Shown here piece after piece: positions 6,143 through 11,946 of a stretch of DNA of 11,946 nt. How positions within the stretch are numbered: position 1 is the first letter of the stretch; each line of letters opens with the position of its first letter. The notes beneath the pieces are model-generated. The model was given only the letters and a program-made list of their open reading frames with translations, made no database searches and was not told where the DNA came from. This DNA comes from Oscillospiraceae bacterium (GTDB taxonomy: Bacteria > Bacillota > Clostridia > Oscillospirales > Acutalibacteraceae): assembly GCA_009786735.1 (NCBI GenBank), contig WQRM01000001.1:9209-21154 (forward strand). Direction: 5' to 3'. The translations under genes were made by a program, and so were the position numbers.

Positions 6143-7484
6143 ATCTCCAAAAAAGCACAGGCCTGGCCTTGTTAATGGAGATGGGCTAGGCACCGGCAAA
6201 ACCATCACCAGCATTGCCATTGCAGGCGCATTGGCGCAGGCGGGCAAAGTCCAGCGCGTGCTTATCGTTGCCCCGCTGTCCATCTTGGGCGTGTGGCAAG
6301 ACGAGTTCGCCAAGTTTGCGGCGTTCGACTACACGCTGCAAGTGCTGACCGGCAGCAGCACCCAAAAAGCCAAAACCCTGCGCGGGCTTAATGGCTCCGG
6401 CTTGCAAGTTGCCGTGGTGAATTACGAAAGCGCATGGCGGCTGGAAAAAGAACTCGCAGCATGGCAACCCGACCTGATCATCTGCGATGAGGGGCACAAA
6501 ATCAAAAGCCATGGCACCAACGCCAGTAAAACCATGCATCGACTTGGGGCGCGGGCGAAGTATCGGCTGCTGCTGACCGGCACGCCGGTGACCAACAAGG
6601 CCGTGGACATTTTTTCGCAATACAAATTCCTGCACCCCGCCGTGTTTGGCACGTCATTCTACCGCTTTCGCAATCGCTACTTCGAGCAGGGCTACTTTCC
6701 ATCACAGCTGACAATGAAACAGCACATGGAGCCGGAATTTACGCAGCGATTGCACAGCATCGCGTTTCGAGCCACGAAGGCCGACTGCCTTGACCTGCCC
6801 GACACCTTGGACATTGTGCGCTCGGTGGAGCTTGAACCCGCTGCCCGGCGCACCTACCACGACTTGGTGCGCGACAGTTTTGCAGAGCTTGGCGTGGAAG
6901 ATACCGTCACCGCCGCCAATATCCTCACGCGGTTGATGCGCTTGTCGCAGTTGACCGGGGGCTTCATCAAGCCCGACGATGGCAAGGTGGTGCAAATCAG
7001 CCGGGCGAAGTTGGCGGCACTGGAGGACATCATCGAACAGGCCGTGGCGGAGGGCAAAAAGCTGGTGGTTATCGCCCGCTTTGTTGCCGAGATTGAAGCC
7101 ATTTGCGCCATGCTTACAAATATGGGCATCGCCCACAGCTGCATCATGGGCGGCGTAACCGACCGCGATGAACAAGTCGTAAGCTTCCAAACCGACCCCA
7201 CCGTGCAGGTGTTTGTCGGGCAGATTGCCACGGCGGGCATGGGCATCACGCTCACGGCGGCAAGCACGATGGTGTTCTATTCCCTCGACTACAGCATGTC
7301 GAATTTTGAGCAGGCCAAAGCCCGCATCCACCGCGTGGGGCAGCGTGACAAGTGCACTTATGTGTACCTCGTGGCGCGTGGCACGGTGGACGAAAAAATC
7401 CTGCAAGCCCTGCGCGACAAAGCAGACCTCGCAAAGACCCTAATCGACGATTTTAGAACTGGAGGAAATCCCTATGCAGAATGA
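6132..7484 (+). CDS. SNF2-family helicase/ATPase, C-terminal bulk (5'-disrupted)
   Basis: Superfamily 2 DNA-dependent ATPase of the phage/ICE SNF2 type, probably acting in element DNA replication or remodelling. The visible motifs are GTGKT (motif I, 6189-6203), VLIVAPLSILGVW (Ia), DEGH (II, 6486-6497), LLLTGTPVTN (III), GQIATAGMGITLTAAS (V) and RIHRVGQ (VI, 7323-7343). Both RecA lobes are present. In this frame the start I chose is ATG 6132 (MQNESPKKHRPGLVNGDGLG), with only a weak AGG upstream. It replaces the conserved ALLMEM before motif I with unrelated residues because of the 5-nt shift, and it also lacks the N-terminal TPYQHQ region. ATPase activity is therefore doubtful, yet the remaining ~425 residues have no stop, so the break is recent, a sequencing error, or bypassed by frameshifting. 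It overlaps the next gene by 11 bp. Confidence 0.8.
   Translation: MQNESPKKHRPGLVNGDGLGTGKTITSIAIAGALAQAGKVQRVLIVAPLSILGVWQDEFAKFAAFDYTLQVLTGSSTQKAKTLRGLNGSGLQVAVVNYESAWRLEKELAAWQPDLIICDEGHKIKSHGTNASKTMHRLGARAKYRLLLTGTPVTNKAVDIFSQYKFLHPAVFGTSFYRFRNRYFEQGYFPSQLTMKQHMEPEFTQRLHSIAFRATKADCLDLPDTLDIVRSVELEPAARRTYHDLVRDSFAELGVEDTVTAANILTRLMRLSQLTGGFIKPDDGKVVQISRAKLAALEDIIEQAVAEGKKLVVIARFVAEIEAICAMLTNMGIAHSCIMGGVTDRDEQVVSFQTDPTVQVFVGQIATAGMGITLTAASTMVFYSLDYSMSNFEQAKARIHRVGQRDKCTYVYLVARGTVDEKILQALRDKADLAKTLIDDFRTGGNPYAE
6139..6189 (+). pseudogene. Helicase segment up to motif I, ended by a frameshift
   Basis: ATG 6139, overlapping the HNH stop as ATGA, reads MNLQKSTGLALLMEMG and then hits TAG at 6187. 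STGLALLMEMG is the segment just before GTGKT in intact relatives (LLMEMGTGKT). Deleting five bases (GGCTA or an equivalent circular shift, within 6184-6191) restores MEMGTGKT and joins this frame to the downstream helicase frame. So the segment belongs to the same gene as the fragments on both sides. Confidence 0.7.
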
Positions 7485-7890
7485 TCTATTTGAACTGGCC
7501 GACCAAGTGCGCGAATTGCGCGATGAAAAAGACGATGCCGAGCGCACCGTGAAGGAAATTTCAGCTGAATTGGAAGCCGCCGAAACCGCTCTGGCCGAGG
7601 CGATGCTCAACAGCGAAACGCAGAATTTTACCCGCGCTGGACGCATGTTTTGCCTCACCACCAAGACCCGCGCAAGTGCCATCGCCGGGCAAAAAGAAGA
7701 GCTGTTTGCCGCACTCAAAGACAACGGTTATGGCGAGCTTGTCTACGAAACCGTCAACGCCAACACGCTGAGCAGTTTTGTTAAAGAGCAGATTGCCGAA
7801 CATGAGCAGCTGCCAAGCTGGCTCACCGGCCGCGTGAATGTGTTCGAGAAAACCGGCGTCACAGTCCGCAAATCGATGAAGAAATCTTAG
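7474..7890 (+). CDS. Phage-type coiled-coil protein of unknown function
   Basis: 138 aa. The start at ATG 7474 has GGAGG about 9 bp upstream and overlaps the helicase stop by 11 bp, implying coupled translation. Residues ~5-48 form a charged heptad-like coiled coil (LADQVRELRDEKDDAERTV, then EISAELEAAETALAEAM). A compact C-terminal region follows (NFTRAGRMFCLTTKTRASAI ... GYGELVYETVNANTLSSFVKEQ ... LPSWLTGRVNVFEK). I recall similar proteins directly after SNF2 helicases in clostridial prophages, but I know of no established function. Its position suggests a replication accessory role, perhaps as helicase partner; this is inference only. Confidence 0.75.
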   Translation: MQNDLFELADQVRELRDEKDDAERTVKEISAELEAAETALAEAMLNSETQNFTRAGRMFCLTTKTRASAIAGQKEELFAALKDNGYGELVYETVNANTLSSFVKEQIAEHEQLPSWLTGRVNVFEKTGVTVRKSMKKS

Positions 7891-7902
7891 GAGGAAATCA
7901 CT

Positions 7903-8622
7903 ATGCCAAACGAAATTACTACTACCACGCAGGGTTTCATGAGCCTTGCCAACAACGACATCGCCGCCATGATGGCCGAGGAATTAGACGGCCTCGATGC
8001 AGGCTTCGAGCGCATCAAAATCCCCGCAGGCGGCAGCACCATGTTTGAGGTGCCCGGCGAGGATGGCGAGCCCGAAAGTGTCAAAGAATTCTCGGCGGTT
8101 ATTCTGTACCATCACCCGCTGCACAGCTACTACGCGACCAAGTACACCGGCGGCAACCAGCCACCCAATTGTGCAAGCTTCGATGGCGTAACCGGCGAGG
8201 GTTCGCCCGGCGGTGCCTGCCGCAAATGTCCGCTCAACCAGTTCGGCAGCGGCGAAAACGGCGCAAAAGCCTGCAAAAACCGCCGCCGCATCTACGTGCT
8301 GCGCGAGGGCGAAATCTTCCCGCTGCTGTTGAGCCTGCCCACCGGCAGTTTGCAAGAATTCACGCGGTATATTAAGCGGCTGCTCAGCCGTGGCCGCAAA
8401 AGCAACGCCGTGGCGACGCGCTTTACGCTGCGCAAGGCGACCAATGCAGGCGGGATTGCTTACAGCCAAGCGCAATTTGCAATTGATCGCAACCTCACCA
8501 CCGAAGAACATGCGCTGGTGGAAAAGCTGGCCGAGCAAGTGAAAGCCTATGCCCGGCGTGTGGGCTTTGAGGACGATGTGCCCACCTGCGATCCCGAAAC
8601 CGGCGAGGTCGCCGAAGCCTAA
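7903..8622 (+). CDS. Conserved phage/ICE Zn-cluster protein, possible ssDNA-binding role
   Basis: 239 aa. ATG 7903 has a near-perfect ribosome site (TTAGGAGGAAATCACT) and begins 12 bp after the previous stop. Four cysteines, C90, C106, C109 and C124 (PNCASF ... GGACRKCPLNQFGSG ... KACKNRRR), look like a zinc ribbon. The following core is well formed: IYVLREGEIFPLLLSLPTGS, LQEFTRYIKRLLSRGRKSN, then FTLRKATNAGGIAYSQAQF. The C-terminus is acidic (VPTCDPETGEVAEA). An acidic tail, a basic beta-rich core and placement between helicase and primase genes recall phage single-strand binding proteins, but I see no direct homology to a named SSB family. Treat the ssDNA-binding idea as a hypothesis. Confidence 0.72.
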   Translation: MPNEITTTTQGFMSLANNDIAAMMAEELDGLDAGFERIKIPAGGSTMFEVPGEDGEPESVKEFSAVILYHHPLHSYYATKYTGGNQPPNCASFDGVTGEGSPGGACRKCPLNQFGSGENGAKACKNRRRIYVLREGEIFPLLLSLPTGSLQEFTRYIKRLLSRGRKSNAVATRFTLRKATNAGGIAYSQAQFAIDRNLTTEEHALVEKLAEQVKAYARRVGFEDDVPTCDPETGEVAEA

Positions 8623-8636
8623 CAACACGCCCTGGT

Positions 8637-8662
8637 GGGGAAGTGACGTGCGTTGCTTCCCC
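8637..8662. other. Intergenic hairpin without T tract
   Basis: GGGGAAG (8637-8643) pairs with CTTCCCC (8656-8662) around a 12-nt loop in the 61-bp gap after the Zn-cluster gene. No U run follows, so it is more likely an mRNA-processing or stability element than a terminator. Confidence 0.4.
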
Positions 8663-8683
8663 GCTGGGCAAAAGGAGCAATCA

Positions 8684-8890
8684 ATGCGAAATCACTATTA
8701 CAACGCATCGCACTGCGCCGACCCCACGGCATATGCGGCGCTGGTAAACATCGAGCGCGAAGGCCGATGCAAGCGGCACAAGCGCGCGCAAAAGTACTTT
8801 GAAAAACAGTCCCCTGCAAACATTGTGCGACCCCGAATTGCAACGGAGGAGGCCAAACCGTGCAAAGACCAAACTTCCCGCAGACCCTAA
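8684..8890 (+). CDS. Small phage protein (68 aa), 'HYYNASHCADPTA' type
   Basis: ATG 8684 is preceded by AAAGGAG at 7 nt, an unmistakable ribosome site, and fixes the start well inside a longer open frame. The N-terminus MRNHYYNASHCADPTAYAAL, followed by NIEREGR, matches a motif I associate with small proteins of clostridial prophages, where the same stretch sometimes precedes a DUF4406-type nucleoside-processing domain. That domain is absent here, and the rest is basic and low in complexity. The 3' end overlaps the primase start by 31 bp, so the two are probably translationally coupled. Function unknown. Confidence 0.6.
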   Translation: MRNHYYNASHCADPTAYAALVNIEREGRCKRHKRAQKYFEKQSPANIVRPRIATEEAKPCKDQTSRRP

Positions 8891-11433
8891 CTGCCCTTGA
8901 TCAATGGGTGTGCTGGCGATTGGAAGACGGCAAGAAAATCCCATACAACCCGCATACGCAGGGCAAGGCCAGCAGCACCAATGCGAAAACGTGGGGCGAT
9001 TACAGCTTTGTTGTCGCCGCCTGCAAGGCGTACAACTACACCGGGCTGGGTTTCGTGTTCACCAAAGAAACCGGCATCGTGGGCATCGACATTGACCATT
9101 GCATCGAGGACGGCAAACTCAACGACGTGGCTGCCGCCATATTGGCAAAAGTGCCGCCGACGTTCATGGAACTCAGCCCATCGGGCACCGGTCTGCATAT
9201 TTTCCTGCGGGGCGACATGCCCGGCACCGGCAGCCGCAATAGCAAAACCGGCGTGGAAATGTACAATCATGCGCGGTATTTTACCATGACCGGCAATGCC
9301 TACAACAACGCGCCGCTGGTGGTGGCCGACGATGATGGCGCACTGGCGTGGATTCATGAAAACTATATCGCCCTGCCCAAAAAAGAGCGCAAGCCCAAGC
9401 AAAAGAAAAAGCCCGCAGGCAAAGTGCTCAGCGACGACGACATCATAGCCAAAGCCCGCGACGCTGCCGGGGGCGATGTGTTCGCGGCATTGTGGGCCGG
9501 TGACTGGCAGCAGGAGTTCCCCAGCCAAAGCGAGGCCGACCTCGCCCTGTGTTGCAGACTGGCATTTTGGACGGCGAAGAACGCCGAGCAGATTGACCGC
9601 ATGTTTCGCACGTCGGGCCTCATGCGCGACAAATGGGATGTGCGCCACCATGCCAGCGGCGCCACTTACGGTGAAGAAACCATCAGCCGGGCGATTGAGG
9701 CCACCGAGGAAAGCTATGGCGCGCGCGGCGATGCACCTGTGTTTGCCTACGAGGACAGGTACTTCCGAGCCAAAGGCGACAACACCTACCCGCTGACTAA
9801 TTTCAGCATGCAGCCCATCGAAATGCTGGTGAGCGACGATGAAACACAAATGACCGCCGACTTGGTGACTGTCAAGGGTGAAACCTTCCAGCGCAGCTTT
9901 GCCACCACGGATTTTAGCAACCTGCAAAAATTCAAGAATCTGCTCAACAAAGACACCATTTCGCTCAGTTACACCGGCAGCGAGGGCGACCTCGAATTGC
10001 TGAAAAACTTCGTGGCGGAGCTCAACTGGCCGCGCAAGGTTGGGGTCAAGGCGCAGGGCCTCTATTTCACCCCAACGAGCAGGCTCGTCGGGGACCCCGA
10101 ACGCCGCGATGGCCGCTGGGTCTACGCCGCGCCGGACGGTGGGCTTGCCGCTCATGGCAAAAAAGTCGGCAACATCTTACAGCTGGAAAAATGGAAGGCC
10201 ATTGAAAGCGGGCTGCTAACCCAAACCTGCATCGCCAAACAGCAACTACCCATGCTGCTGGCGTGGCTGCTGGACTACAATGAGCTGGCCAAAACGGTGT
10301 CGGTGCTGGCATGGGCAGCGGGGTGTTTTATCAAGGAGCATTTGCGCCGCGCGGGCATCAAGTTCCCGCACCTGTTCTTGATTGGTGAAGCCGGGAGCGG
10401 CAAAAGCAACACCCTCGAACGTGTCATTTTGCCCATCTTTTCGCAGTCCAAAGTGACGGCGGCATCGCAAATCAGCGGGTTTACGCTGATGAAGGAATCG
10501 GCCAGCAGCAACCTTGTGCCGCAGCCGCTTGATGAATTTAAGCCCAGCAAGATGGACAAAACCAAGCTGGGCTGCCTGTACAATCATTTCCGCGATAGCT
10601 ACGACGGCCATCAAGGGCAGCGCGGGCGGGCCGACCAAAGCATCGTGTACTACGACCTGCTTGCGCCGCTGGTTGTGGCCGGTGAGGAATCGCCCGACGA
10701 GGCCGCCATTCGTGAGCGCGGGATTGAGTTGCTGTTTAGCCGCCGCGACCTCAAAGGCGAGGGCTGCCGGGAAGCGTTCAACAAACTGTGTGCCAATCAG
10801 CACCTGCTTGGAAACTTTGGCCGGGGTCTGTTGGAAGCTGCACTGAGAACAGAAAGCCGCGAAGTCAAGGCATGGTACAACGCCGCACTGACCATCTTTG
10901 ACAAAAACCTGCCCCCGCGCATTGTCAACAACCTTGCGTGTTGCGCCGCCGGGCTGCGGTTGGTTGAAAAGCTGCTGGTGCTGCAAGGGCTGTGCTGGGA
11001 TAGCGTGTTTGAGATTTCGTTCGAGGTTGCAGTGGCGCACTTGGCATTTGCGGCACGGGAGTACCTGCTGGACGGCAGTGCGGTGAACCGTGGCATTGTG
11101 GAGCAGAGCCTCGAAATTATGGCGCGCATGGGGCTGACTTTTGGGCTCGACTGGAAGCCATTGGCCGATGATACACAAGTCGCTATCAATCTCAAACGCT
11201 GCTACGACCGCTTCACCAAGTACCGCCGTGACCATGCCATCACGGGCGAGTGCCTGGAATACCGGCAGTTCACCAAGCAGCTGCGCAACAGCGACTTGTT
11301 TGTGGCGTATAAGCCGGTGAACTTCAATAATATCACCACAAAGGCGTACGTGCTCAACTATGCGCTGCTGCGGGAACGCTGCGATTTTGGCCACATTTAC
11401 GACCCTGTTTCTGACTATGAGGAAATTACCTAA
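8860..11433 (+). CDS. Primase-polymerase / helicase-type ATPase (NrS-1-like replication protein)
   Basis: 857 aa from GTG 8860, with GGAGGAGG 7 nt upstream. The N-terminal ~165 residues form an AEP-type primase-polymerase domain like that of phage NrS-1: GIVGIDIDHC gives the D77/D79 metal pair, SPSGTGLHIF (106-115) is the second motif, and GVEMYNHARYFTMTG the third. Residues ~190-290 (DDDIIAKARDA ... WAGDWQQEFPSQSEADLALC ... RMFRTSGLMRDKWD) match the NrS-1 helix-bundle domain. The C-terminal half is a DUF927-like P-loop ATPase with Walker A GEAGSGKS (509-516) and a probable Walker B around LVVAGEE (604-610). It probably primes and unwinds element DNA for self-sufficient replication. The gene is intact, unlike the helicase. 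Its last codons form one arm of the inverted repeat at 11425. Confidence 0.87.
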   Translation: MQRPNFPQTLTALDQWVCWRLEDGKKIPYNPHTQGKASSTNAKTWGDYSFVVAACKAYNYTGLGFVFTKETGIVGIDIDHCIEDGKLNDVAAAILAKVPPTFMELSPSGTGLHIFLRGDMPGTGSRNSKTGVEMYNHARYFTMTGNAYNNAPLVVADDDGALAWIHENYIALPKKERKPKQKKKPAGKVLSDDDIIAKARDAAGGDVFAALWAGDWQQEFPSQSEADLALCCRLAFWTAKNAEQIDRMFRTSGLMRDKWDVRHHASGATYGEETISRAIEATEESYGARGDAPVFAYEDRYFRAKGDNTYPLTNFSMQPIEMLVSDDETQMTADLVTVKGETFQRSFATTDFSNLQKFKNLLNKDTISLSYTGSEGDLELLKNFVAELNWPRKVGVKAQGLYFTPTSRLVGDPERRDGRWVYAAPDGGLAAHGKKVGNILQLEKWKAIESGLLTQTCIAKQQLPMLLAWLLDYNELAKTVSVLAWAAGCFIKEHLRRAGIKFPHLFLIGEAGSGKSNTLERVILPIFSQSKVTAASQISGFTLMKESASSNLVPQPLDEFKPSKMDKTKLGCLYNHFRDSYDGHQGQRGRADQSIVYYDLLAPLVVAGEESPDEAAIRERGIELLFSRRDLKGEGCREAFNKLCANQHLLGNFGRGLLEAALRTESREVKAWYNAALTIFDKNLPPRIVNNLACCAAGLRLVEKLLVLQGLCWDSVFEISFEVAVAHLAFAAREYLLDGSAVNRGIVEQSLEIMARMGLTFGLDWKPLADDTQVAINLKRCYDRFTKYRRDHAITGECLEYRQFTKQLRNSDLFVAYKPVNFNNITTKAYVLNYALLRERCDFGHIYDPVSDYEEIT

Positions 11434-11569
11434 TTACCATAATTACTATCATTTTTATAGGTCGATGGAAACGGCCTCGCGCATGGGTACGCACACGCGC
11501 GTATACGCGCACGCGAGAGGTTTTTCCCCGCCTATCTGAAAAACAGGGTAATTACGGTAATATGGTAAC
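11425..11569. repeat. Nested inverted repeat with iteron-like units, candidate origin/operator
   Basis: The outer arms 11425-11446 and 11548-11569 are complementary at 18 of 22 positions. Each arm is built of three 8-bp units of the TAATTACC type. Inside, TTTTTATAGG (11452-11461) can pair with CCTAT and AAAAA (11531-11543, 3-nt bulge). Further in, CTCGCG/CGCGAG arms enclose a perfect palindrome. The left arm covers the end of the primase gene; the right arm ends 3 bp before the VRR-NUC ribosome site. It could be a replication origin, an operator or an mRNA structure. Confidence 0.6.
11475..11525 (+). terminator. G/C-rich hairpin followed by T run
   Basis: CCTCGCG (11475-11481) pairs with CGCGAGAGG (11512-11520, one bulged base), followed by TTTTT (11521-11525). 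The 30-nt loop contains the 14-bp palindrome GCGCGTATACGCGC (11497-11510). It could be a terminator or attenuator between primase and nuclease genes, or the core of the larger inverted repeat. Confidence 0.45.
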
Positions 11570-11579
11570 GGGAGGACAC

Positions 11580-11915
11580 ATGCTCGAACGCGACATCACC
11601 ACCGCCATCCTGCGGTACCTCAAGACTGTGCCGCAGTGCTTTGCGTGGAAGACCCACGGCGGGGCATATGGCACAGCCGGGTTGCCGGACATCATTTGCT
11701 GCTATCGCGGGCGATTCGTCGCCTTTGAGGTGAAAACAGCCACCGGCAAGCCGACAAAGCTGCAAAACCACACCATTGCAAAGATCAAAGCCGCAAAGGG
11801 CGAAGCCTTCATTGTGCGAAGCGTTCAAGAGGTTCAGGCCATTCTTGAAACTTTGGAGGCTAAATATGACCAAAAAGGAATTATCCCAGCTATATTGGCT
11901 CAACCGCGAGATTGA
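11580..11915 (+). CDS. VRR-NUC domain nuclease
   Basis: 111 aa, starting at ATG 11580 with GGGAGG 5-6 nt upstream. The compact single-domain sequence matches phage VRR-NUC (PD-(D/E)XK superfamily) proteins: an N-terminal helix (MLERDITTAILRYL), GxAYGTAGLPDIICC with D37, then FVAFEVKT with E50 and K52 as the D-ExK catalytic triad, followed by KPTKLQ. Stand-alone VRR-NUC proteins of this size are frequent in Firmicutes prophages next to primase genes and act as structure-specific nucleases, plausibly resolving replication or recombination intermediates. Expression may be affected by the inverted repeat immediately upstream. The last 50 bp overlap the start of the next gene. Confidence 0.9.
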   Translation: MLERDITTAILRYLKTVPQCFAWKTHGGAYGTAGLPDIICCYRGRFVAFEVKTATGKPTKLQNHTIAKIKAAKGEAFIVRSVQEVQAILETLEAKYDQKGIIPAILAQPRD

Positions 11916-11946
11916 GGAACAACAGCGGCGGCTGGCCGAGCTTGAA
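11866..11946 (+). CDS. DUF1492-like phage regulator, N-terminal fragment (runs off window)
   Basis: ATG 11866 is preceded by TTGGAGG at about 8 nt, inside the VRR-NUC gene and in another frame. The 27 visible residues, MTKKELSQLYWLNREIEEQQ then RRLAELE, match the start of DUF1492/ArpU-like phage proteins, which usually follow VRR-NUC and are thought to be sigma-region-4-like regulators of late genes. The charged helix is the usual N-terminal coiled coil. The frame is open at the window edge. Confidence 0.7.
   Translation, partial: MTKKELSQLYWLNREIEEQQRRLAELE

Noticed and set aside
5713..6150. Group I intron or intein as explanation for the split helicase
   Set aside because: The HNH gene fills nearly all of the interruption, leaving no space for a ribozyme core, and the helicase frame through it contains stop codons, excluding an intein.
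6186..7406. Minus-strand open frames opposite the helicase (149, 234 and 137 codons)
   Set aside because: Antisense to a frame carrying all SNF2 motifs; sequences are His/Ala/Arg-rich without recognisable domains or ribosome sites.
8887..11394. Long minus-strand open frames (422 and 382 codons) opposite the primase gene
   Set aside because: They lie antisense to a gene with clear domain motifs, have no ribosome sites and look like shadows created by G/C-rich codon use.
1..11946. tRNA, rRNA and CRISPR arrays
   Set aside because: I saw no tRNA cloverleaf with a GTTCRA arm, no rRNA signature and no regularly spaced direct repeats of 25-40 bp.

Overview
The window reads as a chromosomal segment of a Firmicutes bacterium, probably a gut or rumen Clostridia (Oscillospiraceae-like). 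This rests on AGGAGG-type ribosome sites, intrinsic terminators, BIG2/RCC1 surface proteins and a clostridial-type prophage/ICE replication module. It has two halves of different composition. The left part (to about 3.8 kb) is A/T-richer host-type sequence. From about 3.87 kb onward most of the sequence is visibly G/C-richer and made of mobile-element parts.

Left part (1-3840): two secreted or surface proteins in tandem, closed by a terminator. The first is a large protein cut by the window edge, with three BIG2 domains, a seven-bladed RCC1-type propeller and a C-terminal beta domain. The second (339 aa) has a clear signal peptide and an unrecognised body. The two share no obvious similarity except their last 26 residues, a Trp-rich hydrophobic tail ending in Cys. 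This looks like a C-terminal sorting or anchoring tag I cannot name, and it is my main candidate for something undescribed.

Middle part (3841-5628): a scar region. It holds the N-terminal piece of a MobA/VirD2-type relaxase with ATC where the start codon should be, a leftward gene for a 110-aa protein that begins where the relaxase breaks off, and two divergent promoters. A rightward promoter leads into a roughly 270-nt untranslated stretch with a possible 13-codon leader peptide, hairpins and a 15-bp terminator, followed by a small HTH protein gene. Two palindromic terminators and about 200 bases with no convincing gene follow.

Right part (5629-11946): a prophage or ICE replication operon, all rightward and tightly packed. 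The order is SNF2-type helicase, coiled-coil protein, Zn-cluster protein (possible ssDNA-binding protein), a 68-aa protein, a NrS-1-like primase-polymerase/ATPase, a VRR-NUC nuclease and the start of a DUF1492-like gene. The helicase gene is broken twice: an HNH endonuclease gene sits inside its first 30 codons, and a 5-nt insertion interrupts helicase motif I. A 145-bp nested inverted repeat with 8-bp iteron-like units lies between the primase and nuclease genes and is a candidate origin or operator.
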